A DNA stretch of 64,000 nucleotides from Candidatus Hydrogenedentota bacterium (GTDB taxonomy: Bacteria; Hydrogenedentota; Hydrogenedentia; Hydrogenedentales; JAEUWI01), in the NCBI GenBank assembly GCA_019637335.1, contig JAHBVV010000010.1, positions 62,001 to 126,000 on the forward strand, written 5' to 3'. Below are positions 36,004 through 46,164 of the stretch, piece by piece. Under the pieces are notes generated by a model. The model did not search any database. It worked only from the letters and a program-made list of their open reading frames with translations, and was not told the origin of the DNA. The translations under genes and the position numbers were made by a program. Positions within the stretch are counted from its first letter, which is position 1. Every line of letters starts with the position of its first letter.

Positions 36004-37464
36004 ATGATGTACAACGACCCCGCCGAACGCCTGCTTCACCAGATCACCCGGCGGCACTTTTTCCAGCAGTGCGGCGTGGGGCTGGGCGCGATCGCGTTAG
36101 GCTCGCTGCTGGGCGGCGCACCGGCCGCGGCCGCGCCGGCGCACGCGATGGGCGTGATGGGCGGCAAGGCGCATTACCCGGCCCGCGCCAAGCGCGTGAT
36201 CTTCATGTTCATGGCGGGCGGACCCAGCCAGCTGGAATTGTTCGATTACAAACCGGCATTGCAGAAGTACAACGACCAGCCCATCCCGCAATCCTACATC
36301 GAAGGCAAGCGCTTCGCCTTTATGGACTCCTTCGGCAACGATGGCCCGCCCAAACTCCTCGGGACCGTCCGCGATTTCAAACAACACGGGCAATCGGGCG
36401 CGTGGGTGTCGGAGTGCCTGCCGCACACCGCCAGAATCGTCGACGAAATCAGCTTCATCAAGACGGTGGCCACGGATGTGCCGAATCACGCGCCCGCAAA
36501 GGTGTTCATGAACACCGGATCGGGGCAATTCGGGCGGCCCAGCATGGGCGCGTGGATCAATTACGGCATCGGCAGCGAATCCAGCAACCTGCCGGGTTTT
36601 GTCGTGCTGCAGTCCGGCCCGCGCGGGCCCCGTGGCGGCCAGCCGCTCTGGGGCAGCGGTTTCCTGCCGGCGGCGCACCAGGGTGTCCCGTTCCGGTCTG
36701 CGGGCGATCCTATCCTGAACCTGAGCAATCCGGCGGACATCAGCGCGGCGGAACAGCGGCAGGTGATCGATGCCGTCAACGCCCTGAACCGCGCGCGGCT
36801 GGACGTTACCGGCGATGGCGAGATTGCGGCGCGCATCAGCGCCTACGAGATGGCCTACCGCATGCAAAGCAGCGCGCCGGAACTTATGGATCTCTCCGGA
36901 GAAAGCCAGGCCACGCTGGACCTGTACGGCGCGAAGCCGGGCGAGCCTTCGTATGCGATGAACTGCATTCTGGCGCGGCGACTGATTGAGCGCGGCGTGC
37001 GTTTTGTCCAGCTGTACCACACCAACTGGGACCACCACGGCGGGAACACCGAGAATCTCAGCACCCATCTGGATGAGGTCTGCATGGATGTGGACCAGGC
37101 CTCCGCCGCGCTGGTGATGGACCTGAAACAGCGCGGGCTGCTGGAGGATACCCTGGTGATCTGGGGCGGGGAGTTCGGGCGCACGCCCATGGGCGAAGTG
37201 CGCGACACGGTCGGCCGGAATCACCACATCGAATGCAGCACGATGTGGCTCGCCGGCGGCGGCGTGAAGGCGGGCTACACCCTCGGCGAAACCGACGAAC
37301 TCGGCTTCTCCCCCGTGGCCGATCGCGTGCACGTGCACGACCTCCACGCGACCATCCTGCATTTGCTGGGCATCGACCACGAGAAGCTCACCTACCGCTT
37401 CCAGGGCCGCGACTTTCGCCTGACCGACGTGCACGGGATCGTGCAGGACAATATGCTGGTGTGA
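36004..37464 (+). CDS. DUF1501 family protein, Tat-exported
   Basis: The 486-residue protein opens with a twin-arginine signal (RRHFFQQCGVGLGAIALGSLLGG). The DUF1501 domain belongs to the alkaline-phosphatase superfamily: MAGGPSQLELFDYKP near the start, NWDHHGGNTENL and IWGGEFGRTPMG further on. The partner PSCyt/DUF1553 gene ends 14 bp upstream. The pair is probably coexpressed and exported. Substrate unknown. AGGAA lies about ten bases before ATG at 36004. Confidence 0.92.
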   Translation: MMYNDPAERLLHQITRRHFFQQCGVGLGAIALGSLLGGAPAAAAPAHAMGVMGGKAHYPARAKRVIFMFMAGGPSQLELFDYKPALQKYNDQPIPQSYIEGKRFAFMDSFGNDGPPKLLGTVRDFKQHGQSGAWVSECLPHTARIVDEISFIKTVATDVPNHAPAKVFMNTGSGQFGRPSMGAWINYGIGSESSNLPGFVVLQSGPRGPRGGQPLWGSGFLPAAHQGVPFRSAGDPILNLSNPADISAAEQRQVIDAVNALNRARLDVTGDGEIAARISAYEMAYRMQSSAPELMDLSGESQATLDLYGAKPGEPSYAMNCILARRLIERGVRFVQLYHTNWDHHGGNTENLSTHLDEVCMDVDQASAALVMDLKQRGLLEDTLVIWGGEFGRTPMGEVRDTVGRNHHIECSTMWLAGGGVKAGYTLGETDELGFSPVADRVHVHDLHATILHLLGIDHEKLTYRFQGRDFRLTDVHGIVQDNMLV

Positions 37465-37636
37465 GGCAGGGTAGCCTTCCCGGCTGACCAGGCCGGCGGG
37501 ATGCGTGCCCACACGAATTTCGGCGCGATCCTCGGGCAACGAAGGGCCGGTGCGGGGGATTCCTTTCCTGGTGGGTGGCGCAACGTGTCATGAACGGCTG
37601 TACCCGGAATAATTCACCCCGATATTTCCGCGAACC

Positions 37637-38770
37637 CTACGGCGTCCAGATTGACGCGGCGATATACTGCTGCGGGTTTTCCGCATCCGCCCAGTAGTAC
37701 ATGGCCACCAGCTTCCCGTCCGGACGCTGCACCAGGCGTGGATAGCCCATGTCCGCCCACCCATCCGTGCTCTGGTAGCCCGACCGGATCTCGAACTCTT
37801 CGCCCCACGTCTTGCCATCGTCGCCGCTGTATTTCCCCGCCATCACCTCCGCGTCCCGATCGCCGTAGATGCAGCAAAGCCGCCCGTCCGCCAGGCGCAC
37901 CGTCGCGGGTGGATTCGAGTTCTCCGCGATCTTTTTCACCGTGCTACGGTATTGCCACGTTTTCCCCCCGTCCTCCGACAAGTACGCGTCAATCGTGCTC
38001 TCCAGGATCGACTTGTCCACGTAGATCTTCCGGAACGTGGACAACAGCCGATCCCCGGCGAGGCGCACCGTGCTCGGCATCACGGCGCGGTACTCTTCGG
38101 TCTCCGGCGTCATCCACGACACAAACTCGAAGTTCAGGCCGCCGTCCGTGGTTCGGATACACGCGATCCGGCATCCCCGTAGGTCCCCCCACGCGTTCGC
38201 CGTGATGAACAGCAGGCACTCGCGTGGCCCCAGGACGATGTAGTCCGTGCGGGGATTCAATTCCATGCCCTTCAGCTCCGGATGGCGGTGGATATCCCCG
38301 AGAAACCAAGGCCCCTCCCACGTCGCGCCGCGATCGTATGAGTAGTAGAAGCCCGCCTCGGGATCCTCGTTCCCATGGTAGCCCGTCGCGAACACCCGCA
38401 TCGCAAAGCCCGGGTCCGAAAAGACCAGCGGCGTCTCCAGGCGTTTCTTTCCCGCTGGCAGCCATTTCTCATTCTCATCATCCAGAAAATTCTCCGGATC
38501 GAACACCGACCACGACGCGCCGCCATCCAGGCTCCGCGCGAACACGCTGTGCTGGATCCCCGTCAGGTTGTGCCCCTCACGCGAAACGTAGTCCCCCCGC
38601 GTCAGTCCCACCAGGATCTCCTCCCCCCAATGCCACGCCCCGTTGTTCGCCGGCCAGCCGTGGAACTTGTCCTGCTCTATGGCGGCGATGTGGTGCGTAA
38701 TATCCGCCGGGGCGCCCGCGCCCGCGCCCATCGCGAGAGAAATCGAAACACACAGAATCGCATATCGCAT
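37637..38770 (-). CDS. secreted sialidase/BNR-repeat exo-glycosidase
   Basis: The 377-residue protein has a signal peptide (MRYAILCVSISLAMGAGAGA) and a six-bladed sialidase-type propeller with Asp-box-like repeats (S-x-DGGASW, YDRGATWEG, TTDGGLNFE, SEDGGKTWQ, DDGKTWGEE). Members of this group remove terminal sugars or are lyase-like; the true substrate is uncertain. I chose the start 22 codons into the open frame because the signal peptide begins there. It converges with the DUF1501 gene. Confidence 0.8.
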   Translation of the reverse strand: MRYAILCVSISLAMGAGAGAPADITHHIAAIEQDKFHGWPANNGAWHWGEEILVGLTRGDYVSREGHNLTGIQHSVFARSLDGGASWSVFDPENFLDDENEKWLPAGKKRLETPLVFSDPGFAMRVFATGYHGNEDPEAGFYYSYDRGATWEGPWFLGDIHRHPELKGMELNPRTDYIVLGPRECLLFITANAWGDLRGCRIACIRTTDGGLNFEFVSWMTPETEEYRAVMPSTVRLAGDRLLSTFRKIYVDKSILESTIDAYLSEDGGKTWQYRSTVKKIAENSNPPATVRLADGRLCCIYGDRDAEVMAGKYSGDDGKTWGEEFEIRSGYQSTDGWADMGYPRLVQRPDGKLVAMYYWADAENPQQYIAASIWTP

Positions 38771-39550
38771 CGGAACAGACCTCGTTTGAATCCAAGCACA
38801 GCCAACCGGCCACGGCATCGTAGCATATCGATGCAACGGGAAGTAGCATGCGCATCACGCCCCGCCAAGTGCTCCACGCGCGCCTGTCAGTCCACCCGGC
38901 GAAAGAAGCGGCTCCCCGGGAGGTTGGGCATCCTTGCCTGACCCAACAACCGCCCCGACACGACTACGCCGCCCCCCGCCGCCATCCCACCCCACCTGTG
39001 CCACGCGATGGCGCCCCAGGCGCCTTCGTGTGCCTGGAGCAACGCATCCCCAATCCCACCAACGCTACCCCACACGAGCGGCGCAAAAGAGGCTACAAGT
39101 CCGCCGCAGGCGGATTGGGCATCCTGCCCGACTCAGCAGGGGCGCCCGACGCCACGACCGCGACATTGGCCGGCACGCGGGCGTAACGTTATTTGGAGAA
39201 ACCCGTGGGGCGCCCCAGGTCTGGCGCTCGCAATCCGTCGGGGAGAATGCCCAACCTCCTGGATAACTCGCGCGGATTTGGGTTAATGGGTGAAACGCCC
39301 TCGTAGGATCGCGGGCGCGCGCTGTGACAAGCGCGGACACTTATTCCGCCTGCGGCGGACTTTCGGCCCACGTTGGCGCACGATGCTGGATTCGGCGGGG
39401 CATACAAAGGTGTAATGGGATCTCGGAAGTGGAGGCCGGGATTCAGACTCTAAGCGCAACCGCACGATAAATCTTCATTGCATTGGAGTCCCAAGTACAT
39501 ATATCCTGATTCTGAGGCACGAATACATCAATACAATGCGGGAGACACCC
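38771..39550. other. 780-bp gene-free stretch filled with repeats
   Basis: No credible gene lies here; the small open frames are Pro/Arg-rich. It holds the inverted copy of the 1043-1137 repeat. It also has several short related segments of the type TTGGGCATCCTGCCC (38926-38950, 39116-39140, 39245-39262). The GCCGCAGGCGG and CGCCTGCGGCGG palindromes near 39100 and 39350 belong to the same style. Confidence 0.55.
38991..39088 (-). repeat. dispersed repeat, copy 2 (inverted relative to 1043-1137)
   Basis: Read on the reverse strand, this repeats the order of blocks in 1043-1137: TTGCGCCGCTCGTGTGGGGT, then TTGCTCCAGGCACACGAA, then CGCCTGGGGCG and TCGCGTGGCAC. The distance between copies is about 38 kb. 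Confidence 0.75.
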
Positions 39551-40396
39551 ATGGCCTGCAAACCCGATACCTTCCGGGAGATTCACCGCACCTTTGACTC
39601 CGGGACACCGTGGCGTCCCGGACTCCGGCTTGAACCGGTGGTGAGTGGGCTTTGGATGGCGATCGGCCTGGTCGTATCGATCCCCGTGACGGTAGCGTAC
39701 GTGTATTACCTCGGTTCCCGTTTGGCGAATTACACCGCCCATTCCGTCCTGCTGGACTATCTCCTTCTTGCGCTGGTGCTTTTGGTCTCTCCCGCGGCAG
39801 GAGGCTTCTTTTGCCGTTTTCGGCTACTTGGCGACGCGGGCGAGCATATGACGGGCAACGATCCCCCCCAAAAGTGGTTCACCCTCCTGCGGGAAATCGC
39901 GACGTCGGATTCCTTGATGTCGCGCTTGAATCCGCCCCATCCGGATACCGCGCGCAAGAGCCGAGTTGGCGGCGCTATTCCGGGTTTTGCGGGCGCGGCG
40001 CCGCTGTACTATCTATTGGCCGGCATGGCGATTCTTGCCTTCTGCTTCATGCTGTTTCTCTTGCACCCCATCGGCCGCGACGACCTGCCGATGATCGGCG
40101 CCGCCGCAATCTGGGTGGGTGGGCCACTCTCGCTGGTGTCGCTCGTAAGTCGGCGTATGCGCCACGGCGTGCGCCTGCTGGGGCCGGGATGCTCCGGACC
40201 GCTCGAACAGGACGCGCCCTGCCGCTTCGAGGATGTTGAAGCGGCGGCCCTCCAATGGGATCGGCTCCTCGCCGTCCCGTACCTCAAGCTGACCATTCAA
40301 GGCAGGAAGATCCGTTACTACAGCCTGGAAAGCGACCCGGTGCACCTGCTGCGGGTCGCGAGATTCCGCCTGCCCCACCTGACGCTGACGCACTAA
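39551..40396 (+). CDS. multi-pass membrane protein of unknown function
   Basis: The 281-residue protein has two pairs of membrane helices (about residues 35-60 and 70-95, then ~145-175 and 190-210) and a cytoplasmic-type C-terminus. I do not recognise it. Size and layout resemble the hypothetical protein at 49072, though sequence similarity is not obvious. I chose ATG at 39551 because GGGAG lies seven bases upstream; the first ATG (39536) lacks one. Confidence 0.65.
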   Translation: MACKPDTFREIHRTFDSGTPWRPGLRLEPVVSGLWMAIGLVVSIPVTVAYVYYLGSRLANYTAHSVLLDYLLLALVLLVSPAAGGFFCRFRLLGDAGEHMTGNDPPQKWFTLLREIATSDSLMSRLNPPHPDTARKSRVGGAIPGFAGAAPLYYLLAGMAILAFCFMLFLLHPIGRDDLPMIGAAAIWVGGPLSLVSLVSRRMRHGVRLLGPGCSGPLEQDAPCRFEDVEAAALQWDRLLAVPYLKLTIQGRKIRYYSLESDPVHLLRVARFRLPHLTLTH

Positions 40397-40467
40397 CACG
40401 GGACGTTAAGCAGGATGTCGATCCCCGGGCGGCCACAGCCGAACCTCATCCTGTCAATCCTGTCCAT

Positions 40468-42813
40468 TCACTCGCCCCCAACGCGCCGCAGCGTCAACCC
40501 ACGCTTCTCCACGCCGTCCATGTTCACATTGTAGGTCCGCGACCAGGTCTTGCTCGCGCCTTCGTACGCCACCTGCACAAACAGGTCCGCGTCCTCGCCA
40601 GCGCCTTCGATCACGTACCCCGCGCGCTCGGGCAGACCGGTGAACGTGACCGGGACATAACCCGCGCCGCCGTGGATCGTGATTTCCGCCTCGCCGTTGC
40701 TATCCGTCGCGATTTCCGCGGGATAGTTCCGCGCCACGGCGCCCTTCGCGGCATCGATGCGCAGGTTGTTCATGGCCGCGAGCCGGTGCACGGGCTTCCA
40801 GGTGTCGATATTCGCCTCCAGGTGCTCCTTGAAGGCTTCGTTCGGCCCGTAATAGCTCCCGGGCTCCGCCGGAATCACCACCAGCTCAACCTCGGCCTCA
40901 ACGAAGTCCCCCGGGAGCAATTCCGTGCTGCCGGGCGGCGGCACGAGTTCGACATTCGCGCTCGGCAGACCGTTCTCCGTGCCATAGACGGCCGCGAAGG
41001 GTTGCGGGACGTCCTGGCCCCCCAGGCGGGCCTTCCAGGCGCGAATGATGAGTCCGCGGTTCGCCCACGCGCCCTGCGGGTGGTTGGCGTTGCGCTCGCC
41101 GCCGTGAAGCGAGAACCAAGGCGCGGCGCCTTCGCAGGGGATGGCGGCGCGGTGGTACTCTTCGCCGCCCCGGGGCGTTTCCCATTCCTCGGCGAGCTCC
41201 GACGCGTTCCCGCGCGCGATCATGGTGAACTGGTGGTCGTTGTAGTGGTCCGCGCCCAGCTGATAGAAGGCGAGCCGCGACCAGGCCACCGGCTTCTTCA
41301 CGTCGTAGCGGAAGGTGTGCCAGGCGCGGCCTACATCGTCGCAGCGCGGCGAGGAGACTTCGAAGCGCGCCTCGATTTCGCCGCCCGGCGTCTGGCCCGC
41401 GTAGACCGTGCGCGTCAGGTTCGGGCCCGGCTCCAGGTAGGCCGCGCGCATCCGGCTGAGGTACTGCTTCTTCCCCGCGGCGTCAAAATACACCAGGAAG
41501 TCGCCCCCGCCCACATTCACGGTCCACTGCCACGGCCCGCCCCGCATGCCCGTCACCATCAGGGGGCGCACATCGTCGATGATGGATCGGTTCAGATTGA
41601 CGTCTGGGTCGTAACAGATTGTCTCGCCCCAACTGCCGATGGCGACCTGGTCCCAGCGCTGGTTGGTCCCCCAGCCCACGAGCGAAAGCTGCGCGTGCGA
41701 CACGGCGGGCGCGCCGCCCCACCGCGCATAGGCGATGGCCATTTCCCCTTTCCACGTTTCGCCCGGGGCGACCTCAATCATCGTGAGGCCATGAAACCAA
41801 GGTCCCTCATACAGCAACCGCCGGTCGGGGAGCGAGTGCCAGTTCTTCGAGACCTGCACGGGGATGCCGGTCGGATGGTCCGCCGCGTCGCGCAGCATGG
41901 GGATCATGCCCACGACGCCGGTGAAGGCGCCATCGAAGGCGAAGTTCAGCGGCGCGCGCAGCGGCTGGTCGCCGGGGTTTTCGATGCGGACCGTGAAGCG
42001 ATCGAGGCGATCCGGCTCCTCCGACAGGCTCCAGCCGGCCTCGGGTAGATCGACATAGCGCCAGCCGCGCAAGGCATCAAACGTGACCGGCACGGCCTCG
42101 CCCGTCCGCCGGTCGGCTACTGTGATTCGCGGCTCGGGCTGTGGCGCGGCAAGTGCGGCGCCATCGGCGCCCAGGGCCAGACTGACGCGGATGGGCTCTC
42201 CCGCCTTCCAGTGCGCCCGCGGCGCCGTTTCCTCGACGCGATGCGCCCCCTGAGTGAAGCCGATCCCGATGCGGGAATCGGCCAGGTCGGCCTCCGGCGT
42301 GATTTCCAGGAAGACGCGCAGTTCATCGGGCCACGCGATGACCTCCAGGCGCGCCGTCGCGGGCAGCGCGCCGCCGTCCTCGCGCTCGAACACGAGTTGT
42401 TGAATGTCGAAGCGCTGTGCGACCTGTCCGCTCTCGATGAGGCGGACCGGGTAGGCGGCGTGGTCGCTGGTGTCCTCCGCGGCCCGGATAAACCGGTACC
42501 GCGCGCCATCCGCCTCGACCAAGAGCGACAAGGCCGCCGGTGGAAGCGAGAACACCACGTCGTTGCTGCCGGCCACGGCCTCGGCGTAGGGCGCGGGATC
42601 CGGAATCGGACCAAAGTGCGGTATGGCCAGCGAATTGACATCGATCGCGAGGCCGTAGCGGCTTGTTTGCACGCAAAGCATCCGCGTTCCATCGGCGGAC
42701 GCGCCCCGCCAGCCGTGGGGCCACCAGAGAAAGCCGTAATCTCCGATCGCGAACGCGGGAATGGCCCCCGCGAGCGCCAAGACGAACACGATAAGGCGCG
42801 AACATTGTTTCAT
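40468..42813 (-). CDS. large secreted protein of unknown function
   Basis: The 781-residue protein has a clear signal peptide (MKQCSRLIVFVLALAGAIPAFA) and then beta-rich sequence typical of exported carbohydrate-active or binding proteins (FLWWPHGWRG at the N-terminus; MIEVAPGETWKGEMAIAY mid-protein; a short Ig-like C-terminal module). I recognise no catalytic motif. It lies among sialidase, sulfatase and deacetylase genes, so a role in polysaccharide use is a reasonable guess only. The 222-bp repeat starts 25 bp upstream. Confidence 0.75.
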   Translation of the reverse strand: MKQCSRLIVFVLALAGAIPAFAIGDYGFLWWPHGWRGASADGTRMLCVQTSRYGLAIDVNSLAIPHFGPIPDPAPYAEAVAGSNDVVFSLPPAALSLLVEADGARYRFIRAAEDTSDHAAYPVRLIESGQVAQRFDIQQLVFEREDGGALPATARLEVIAWPDELRVFLEITPEADLADSRIGIGFTQGAHRVEETAPRAHWKAGEPIRVSLALGADGAALAAPQPEPRITVADRRTGEAVPVTFDALRGWRYVDLPEAGWSLSEEPDRLDRFTVRIENPGDQPLRAPLNFAFDGAFTGVVGMIPMLRDAADHPTGIPVQVSKNWHSLPDRRLLYEGPWFHGLTMIEVAPGETWKGEMAIAYARWGGAPAVSHAQLSLVGWGTNQRWDQVAIGSWGETICYDPDVNLNRSIIDDVRPLMVTGMRGGPWQWTVNVGGGDFLVYFDAAGKKQYLSRMRAAYLEPGPNLTRTVYAGQTPGGEIEARFEVSSPRCDDVGRAWHTFRYDVKKPVAWSRLAFYQLGADHYNDHQFTMIARGNASELAEEWETPRGGEEYHRAAIPCEGAAPWFSLHGGERNANHPQGAWANRGLIIRAWKARLGGQDVPQPFAAVYGTENGLPSANVELVPPPGSTELLPGDFVEAEVELVVIPAEPGSYYGPNEAFKEHLEANIDTWKPVHRLAAMNNLRIDAAKGAVARNYPAEIATDSNGEAEITIHGGAGYVPVTFTGLPERAGYVIEGAGEDADLFVQVAYEGASKTWSRTYNVNMDGVEKRGLTLRRVGGE

Positions 42814-42837
42814 TGGGCTCTCCCGGTTGTCCCCCCA

Positions 42838-43060
42838 GGGCGATCACATTTAATCCCGATCATGGCAAATGGGCGCAATCTTGAGTCGATTTGGAACCTT
42901 GAATCAACGAAAGTGAGCTAGCTGGAGCGCCGGCATCTCTGGCAAGATCAGGGATTCGCCGCAGGCGAAATGCCAGCGCTCCAACACGGGCTCTTTTCTG
43001 AGTTTCCAGTGGTTCGTATGGCGATTGGCTCGTACACGAAGTCTAAATGCGATTGCCCGG
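42838..43060 (+). repeat. ~220-bp dispersed repeat with nested palindromes, copy 1
   Basis: Compared with 59479-59700, nearly every base matches in the same orientation. Inside are two palindromes: GGAGCGCCGGCAT paired with ATGCCAGCGCTCC, and within it TTCGCC-GCA-GGCGAA. The element carries no gene. Size, nesting and lack of coding suggest a MITE-like or REP-derived element. Confidence 0.9.
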
Positions 43061-43072
43061 TTTACCCCCGGC

Positions 43073-43849
43073 TTACAGCCCGATTTCGGCGACCGAATCC
43101 ACAATCTGCGTGGGCTGGAAGGGATACTGCTTCAGGTGCTCCCGATCCGTGATGCCGCTGAGCACGAGAATCGTCCCGAGGCCCGACTGCACCCCCGCGA
43201 TGATATCGGTTTCCATGTTGTCGCCGATCATCACGGTGTTTTCCGAGTGCACGCCCAGGTGGTTCATCGCCAGGCGCATCATCAGCGGATTCGGTTTGCC
43301 GATGAAAAGGGGCTTGCGCCCGGAGGCCTGCTCGACCAGCGCCGCCATCGCCCCGCAGGCCGGCACAATGCCATGCTCCGAGGGGCCGGACTTGTCCGGA
43401 TTCGTCGCGATAAAGTGCGCGCCGCCCGCCACCAGCCGGATCGCCACGGTGATCTGGTCGATGCTGTAGGCGTGCGTCTCCCCCAGCACCACATAGTCCG
43501 GGCTTCGCTCCGTGATGACGTAGCCCACTTCGTGGATGGCGTGGGTCAGGCCGCTCTCGCCCACCACATAGGCGGTGCCTTCCGGTTTCTGGTTCTGCAG
43601 AAATTGCGCGGTCGCCATCGCGGAGGTGTAGATGCGCTCCGGCTCGATCTCCAGCCCCGTCGCGCGCAGCCGGTAGGAAAGGTCGCGGGTGGTGTAGAGC
43701 GGGTTATTCGTCAGCACCATGAACTTGCAGCCGCGTTCGCGCAGCCGCGCAATGAACGCCGCCGCGCCCGGTATCGGCGCGTGTCCGCGCACCAGCACCC
43801 CGTCCATGTCGATCAGGTAATTCGTATTCTCGGCAGATTCGCTCACCAT
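43073..43849 (-). CDS. HAD-IIA family phosphatase (NagD-like)
   Basis: The 258-residue protein is a NagD-type HAD phosphatase: [11 protein letters not shown] (nucleophile Asp plus acid), VLTNNP (motif II) and GKPNPLMM plus IGDNMETDI (motifs III and IV). NagD relatives remove phosphate from sugar phosphates or nucleotides. The start at 43849 has GGAG directly upstream on the reverse strand; the longer frame reaches 43894. It is next to glycan-processing genes. Confidence 0.9.
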   Translation of the reverse strand: MVSESAENTNYLIDMDGVLVRGHAPIPGAAAFIARLRERGCKFMVLTNNPLYTTRDLSYRLRATGLEIEPERIYTSAMATAQFLQNQKPEGTAYVVGESGLTHAIHEVGYVITERSPDYVVLGETHAYSIDQITVAIRLVAGGAHFIATNPDKSGPSEHGIVPACGAMAALVEQASGRKPLFIGKPNPLMMRLAMNHLGVHSENTVMIGDNMETDIIAGVQSGLGTILVLSGITDREHLKQYPFQPTQIVDSVAEIGL

Positions 43850-44008
43850 ATAGCTCCACGATGCGGCCAGGCCATTTTCGCGGTATTGTCGCACAGGATG
43901 GGTTACGGCTGAAAACCGGGCTGGATCGCCTGTTTGAACCCCGGATACGGGCCGCGTATTATCAGAAGCAATTCAATAAAACCTCGCGTCACCGCCCGGA
44001 GACTCCCC

Positions 44009-46039
44009 GTGACCAATACCTCAATTCTCTTGCCCGTTCCATACTACCGCCTCGCCATCGTGGCGCTGCTCCTCATCAGCGCGGGCTTCCTGCCGCTAGC
44101 CGCGTCCGCGCAGGTCACCCTCGTGCGTGACGGGCAGGCAACCGCCGCCATCATCACGGCGGACACCCCCACGCCCACCGCGCAGTACGCCGCCGAAGAA
44201 CTGGTCTGGCACGTCAAGAAGGCGACCGGCGTCGCCCTGCCGGTGCATGCGGAAAGCGGCGCGCCAGATGGGCTGCACACGCGCATTTACATCGGCGACA
44301 CCGCCGCCGGACGCCACCTGGGCCTCGATCCCGTCCAACTCGCGCGCGAGACGTATATCGTCCGGTCCGTCGGCAACGATCTCTTTCTCGCCGGCCGCGA
44401 AGACGGTGGCGACCCTTTCGCGGAGGACAACCCCAATGTGGGCCCGCTCTTCGCCGTGTATGAGTTTGTGGAACGCGCCCTGGGCGTGCGGTGGCTGTGG
44501 CCGGGCGAACTGGGAACCTATATCCCCCCCGCGGACACCGTGGAAATCCCGGCCATCAACGTCGTGGGAACGCCCTCCCTGCAGTTCCGCCGCTTCTACT
44601 GGTACATGATCCGGAACGTTTCGATCGGCTCCGGAAAGCTCGATCCCCTGGACGAGCGATTCGGTTTCTCTCCCGAAGGCGCGCGGGCCTATGGCGAAGC
44701 GCTCCAGGTGCTGCTGCGCCGCCACCGCCAGGGCGGGCTCGACGCCAAACCGCCGACGGGCCACGCGTTCAGCGGGTGGTGGCAGAAGTATGGCAAGGAG
44801 CACCCCGAGTGGTTCGCCATGCGGAAGGACGGCGTGCGCGGCAGCCTCGATCCGGATGCCGTCCACGTGGACATGTGCGTGAGCAATCCGAGCCTGCATG
44901 ACTTCATCGTGAGCCAGTGGGACGGCGAGAGCGTGTTGTTGCTGGGCCCGGTGGACCGGCCCGGTCGCTGCGCCTGCGAACAGTGCCAGGCGTGGGACGC
45001 GCCCCAGCCGGAAACCCCGCCGTGGTTCGCCGAGCGCGTGTACAAGACCGACCGGCGCGCGCAGGAGGTGTTCTCGGGCGTCACGTCGGATCGCTATGCG
45101 CGCTTCTGGCAGGCCATCCTCGAAAAGGCGAAAGCGCGCAACCCGAACGCGCTGGTGTCGATGTCATTCATCTACGAAAACGAGTTTCCCGCGCCCCAAT
45201 TTGATATCCACCTCGGCCGCCAGATCTACGGCGAGTTCGTCCAGTGGCAGGATCCGCACCTCCGCTGGTTCCCGATGCACGAGGAGCCCTACGCGTGGAT
45301 CCAGGATCAGTGGCTGGGGTGGCGGAAGACCGGCATGCGGATGGGCTACCGCCCGAACTACCTCCACGACGGGTATGTCATGCCGCACTTCGAAACGCGC
45401 CAGTCCGGCGAGTTTTTTCAATTCGCCTGGAAGAACGGCATGGAGGGGGCCAGCTTCGATTCCCTTACGGGCCAGTGGGCGGTGCACGGCCCCCGACTCT
45501 ACATGCACCTGCGGCTCATGCAGGATCCCGAACGGGACCTGGACGCCATCCGCGCGGAGTACTATGCGGCCTTCGGGCCGGCGGCGAAGACGATGCAACG
45601 CTATTTCGAGTACTGGGAAGACTATGCCTTCGACAACCAGATGCGTTTCCTGAAGCTCTTCTGGGACATCGGCCACCGCTACCGGGTCTACCCGCTCGCG
45701 GCGCACCACGCTTTCCCGGAAGCCGCGTTTGCGCCCGCGCACGCGCTGCTGGCGCAGGCGCGCCAGGAGGCGGCGGCCGGCGGGGCGCGTGCCGATTTCG
45801 CCGATCGCGTGCAGTTCATCCAGACCGGCCTCGACCACGCGCGCCTCGCGACGAAGGTCACCACGCTCTTCGACGGACAGGAACTGCCACCCGAAGCCAA
45901 CCGCGACGCCGCGCGCGACGCGGTGGAGGAACTCGTCGCCTTCCGAAAGGCCCACGAGCACCTCTTTTTCTCCGATCTCCTCTGGGTCACGTCCTACTGG
46001 GAGCGGGAGAATCTGAAACTCGAGGAATTGATGCAATAA
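44009..46039 (+). CDS. DUF4838 family secreted protein
   Basis: The 676-residue protein has a signal peptide (YYRLAIVALLLISAGFLPLAASA) and an N-terminal alpha-glucuronidase-like module (AAEELVWHVKKATGVALPV). The DUF4838 domain follows (~residues 230-500; VDMCVSNPSLHDFIV and CACEQCQAWD). Members occur in polysaccharide-use clusters of Planctomycetes, Lentisphaerae and Bacteroidetes, and a hydrolytic role is suspected. I chose GTG at 44009 because GGAG lies seven bases upstream and the signal peptide follows. The gene is followed by a phosphoesterase fusion gene. Confidence 0.85.
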   Translation: MTNTSILLPVPYYRLAIVALLLISAGFLPLAASAQVTLVRDGQATAAIITADTPTPTAQYAAEELVWHVKKATGVALPVHAESGAPDGLHTRIYIGDTAAGRHLGLDPVQLARETYIVRSVGNDLFLAGREDGGDPFAEDNPNVGPLFAVYEFVERALGVRWLWPGELGTYIPPADTVEIPAINVVGTPSLQFRRFYWYMIRNVSIGSGKLDPLDERFGFSPEGARAYGEALQVLLRRHRQGGLDAKPPTGHAFSGWWQKYGKEHPEWFAMRKDGVRGSLDPDAVHVDMCVSNPSLHDFIVSQWDGESVLLLGPVDRPGRCACEQCQAWDAPQPETPPWFAERVYKTDRRAQEVFSGVTSDRYARFWQAILEKAKARNPNALVSMSFIYENEFPAPQFDIHLGRQIYGEFVQWQDPHLRWFPMHEEPYAWIQDQWLGWRKTGMRMGYRPNYLHDGYVMPHFETRQSGEFFQFAWKNGMEGASFDSLTGQWAVHGPRLYMHLRLMQDPERDLDAIRAEYYAAFGPAAKTMQRYFEYWEDYAFDNQMRFLKLFWDIGHRYRVYPLAAHHAFPEAAFAPAHALLAQARQEAAAGGARADFADRVQFIQTGLDHARLATKVTTLFDGQELPPEANRDAARDAVEELVAFRKAHEHLFFSDLLWVTSYWERENLKLEELMQ

Positions 46040-46104
46040 GCTCGCGCACCGCCTTCAGGCACAACGGAAAACCGGCGCCGCTGTGCGATTCCCGGGTTTT
46101 CCTG

Positions 46105-46113
46105 TGCTACACT
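46105..46113 (+). promoter_or_regulatory. extended -10 promoter element of the phosphoesterase fusion gene
   Basis: TG-C-TACACT, identical to the elements at 5295 and 29000. The predicted transcript start near 46120 supports ATG at 46165. Confidence 0.55.
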
Positions 46114-46164
46114 GCCTTTTTCATTCGTGTATTAACCCCCGAATTACCACGAGGAACGCCCGCC

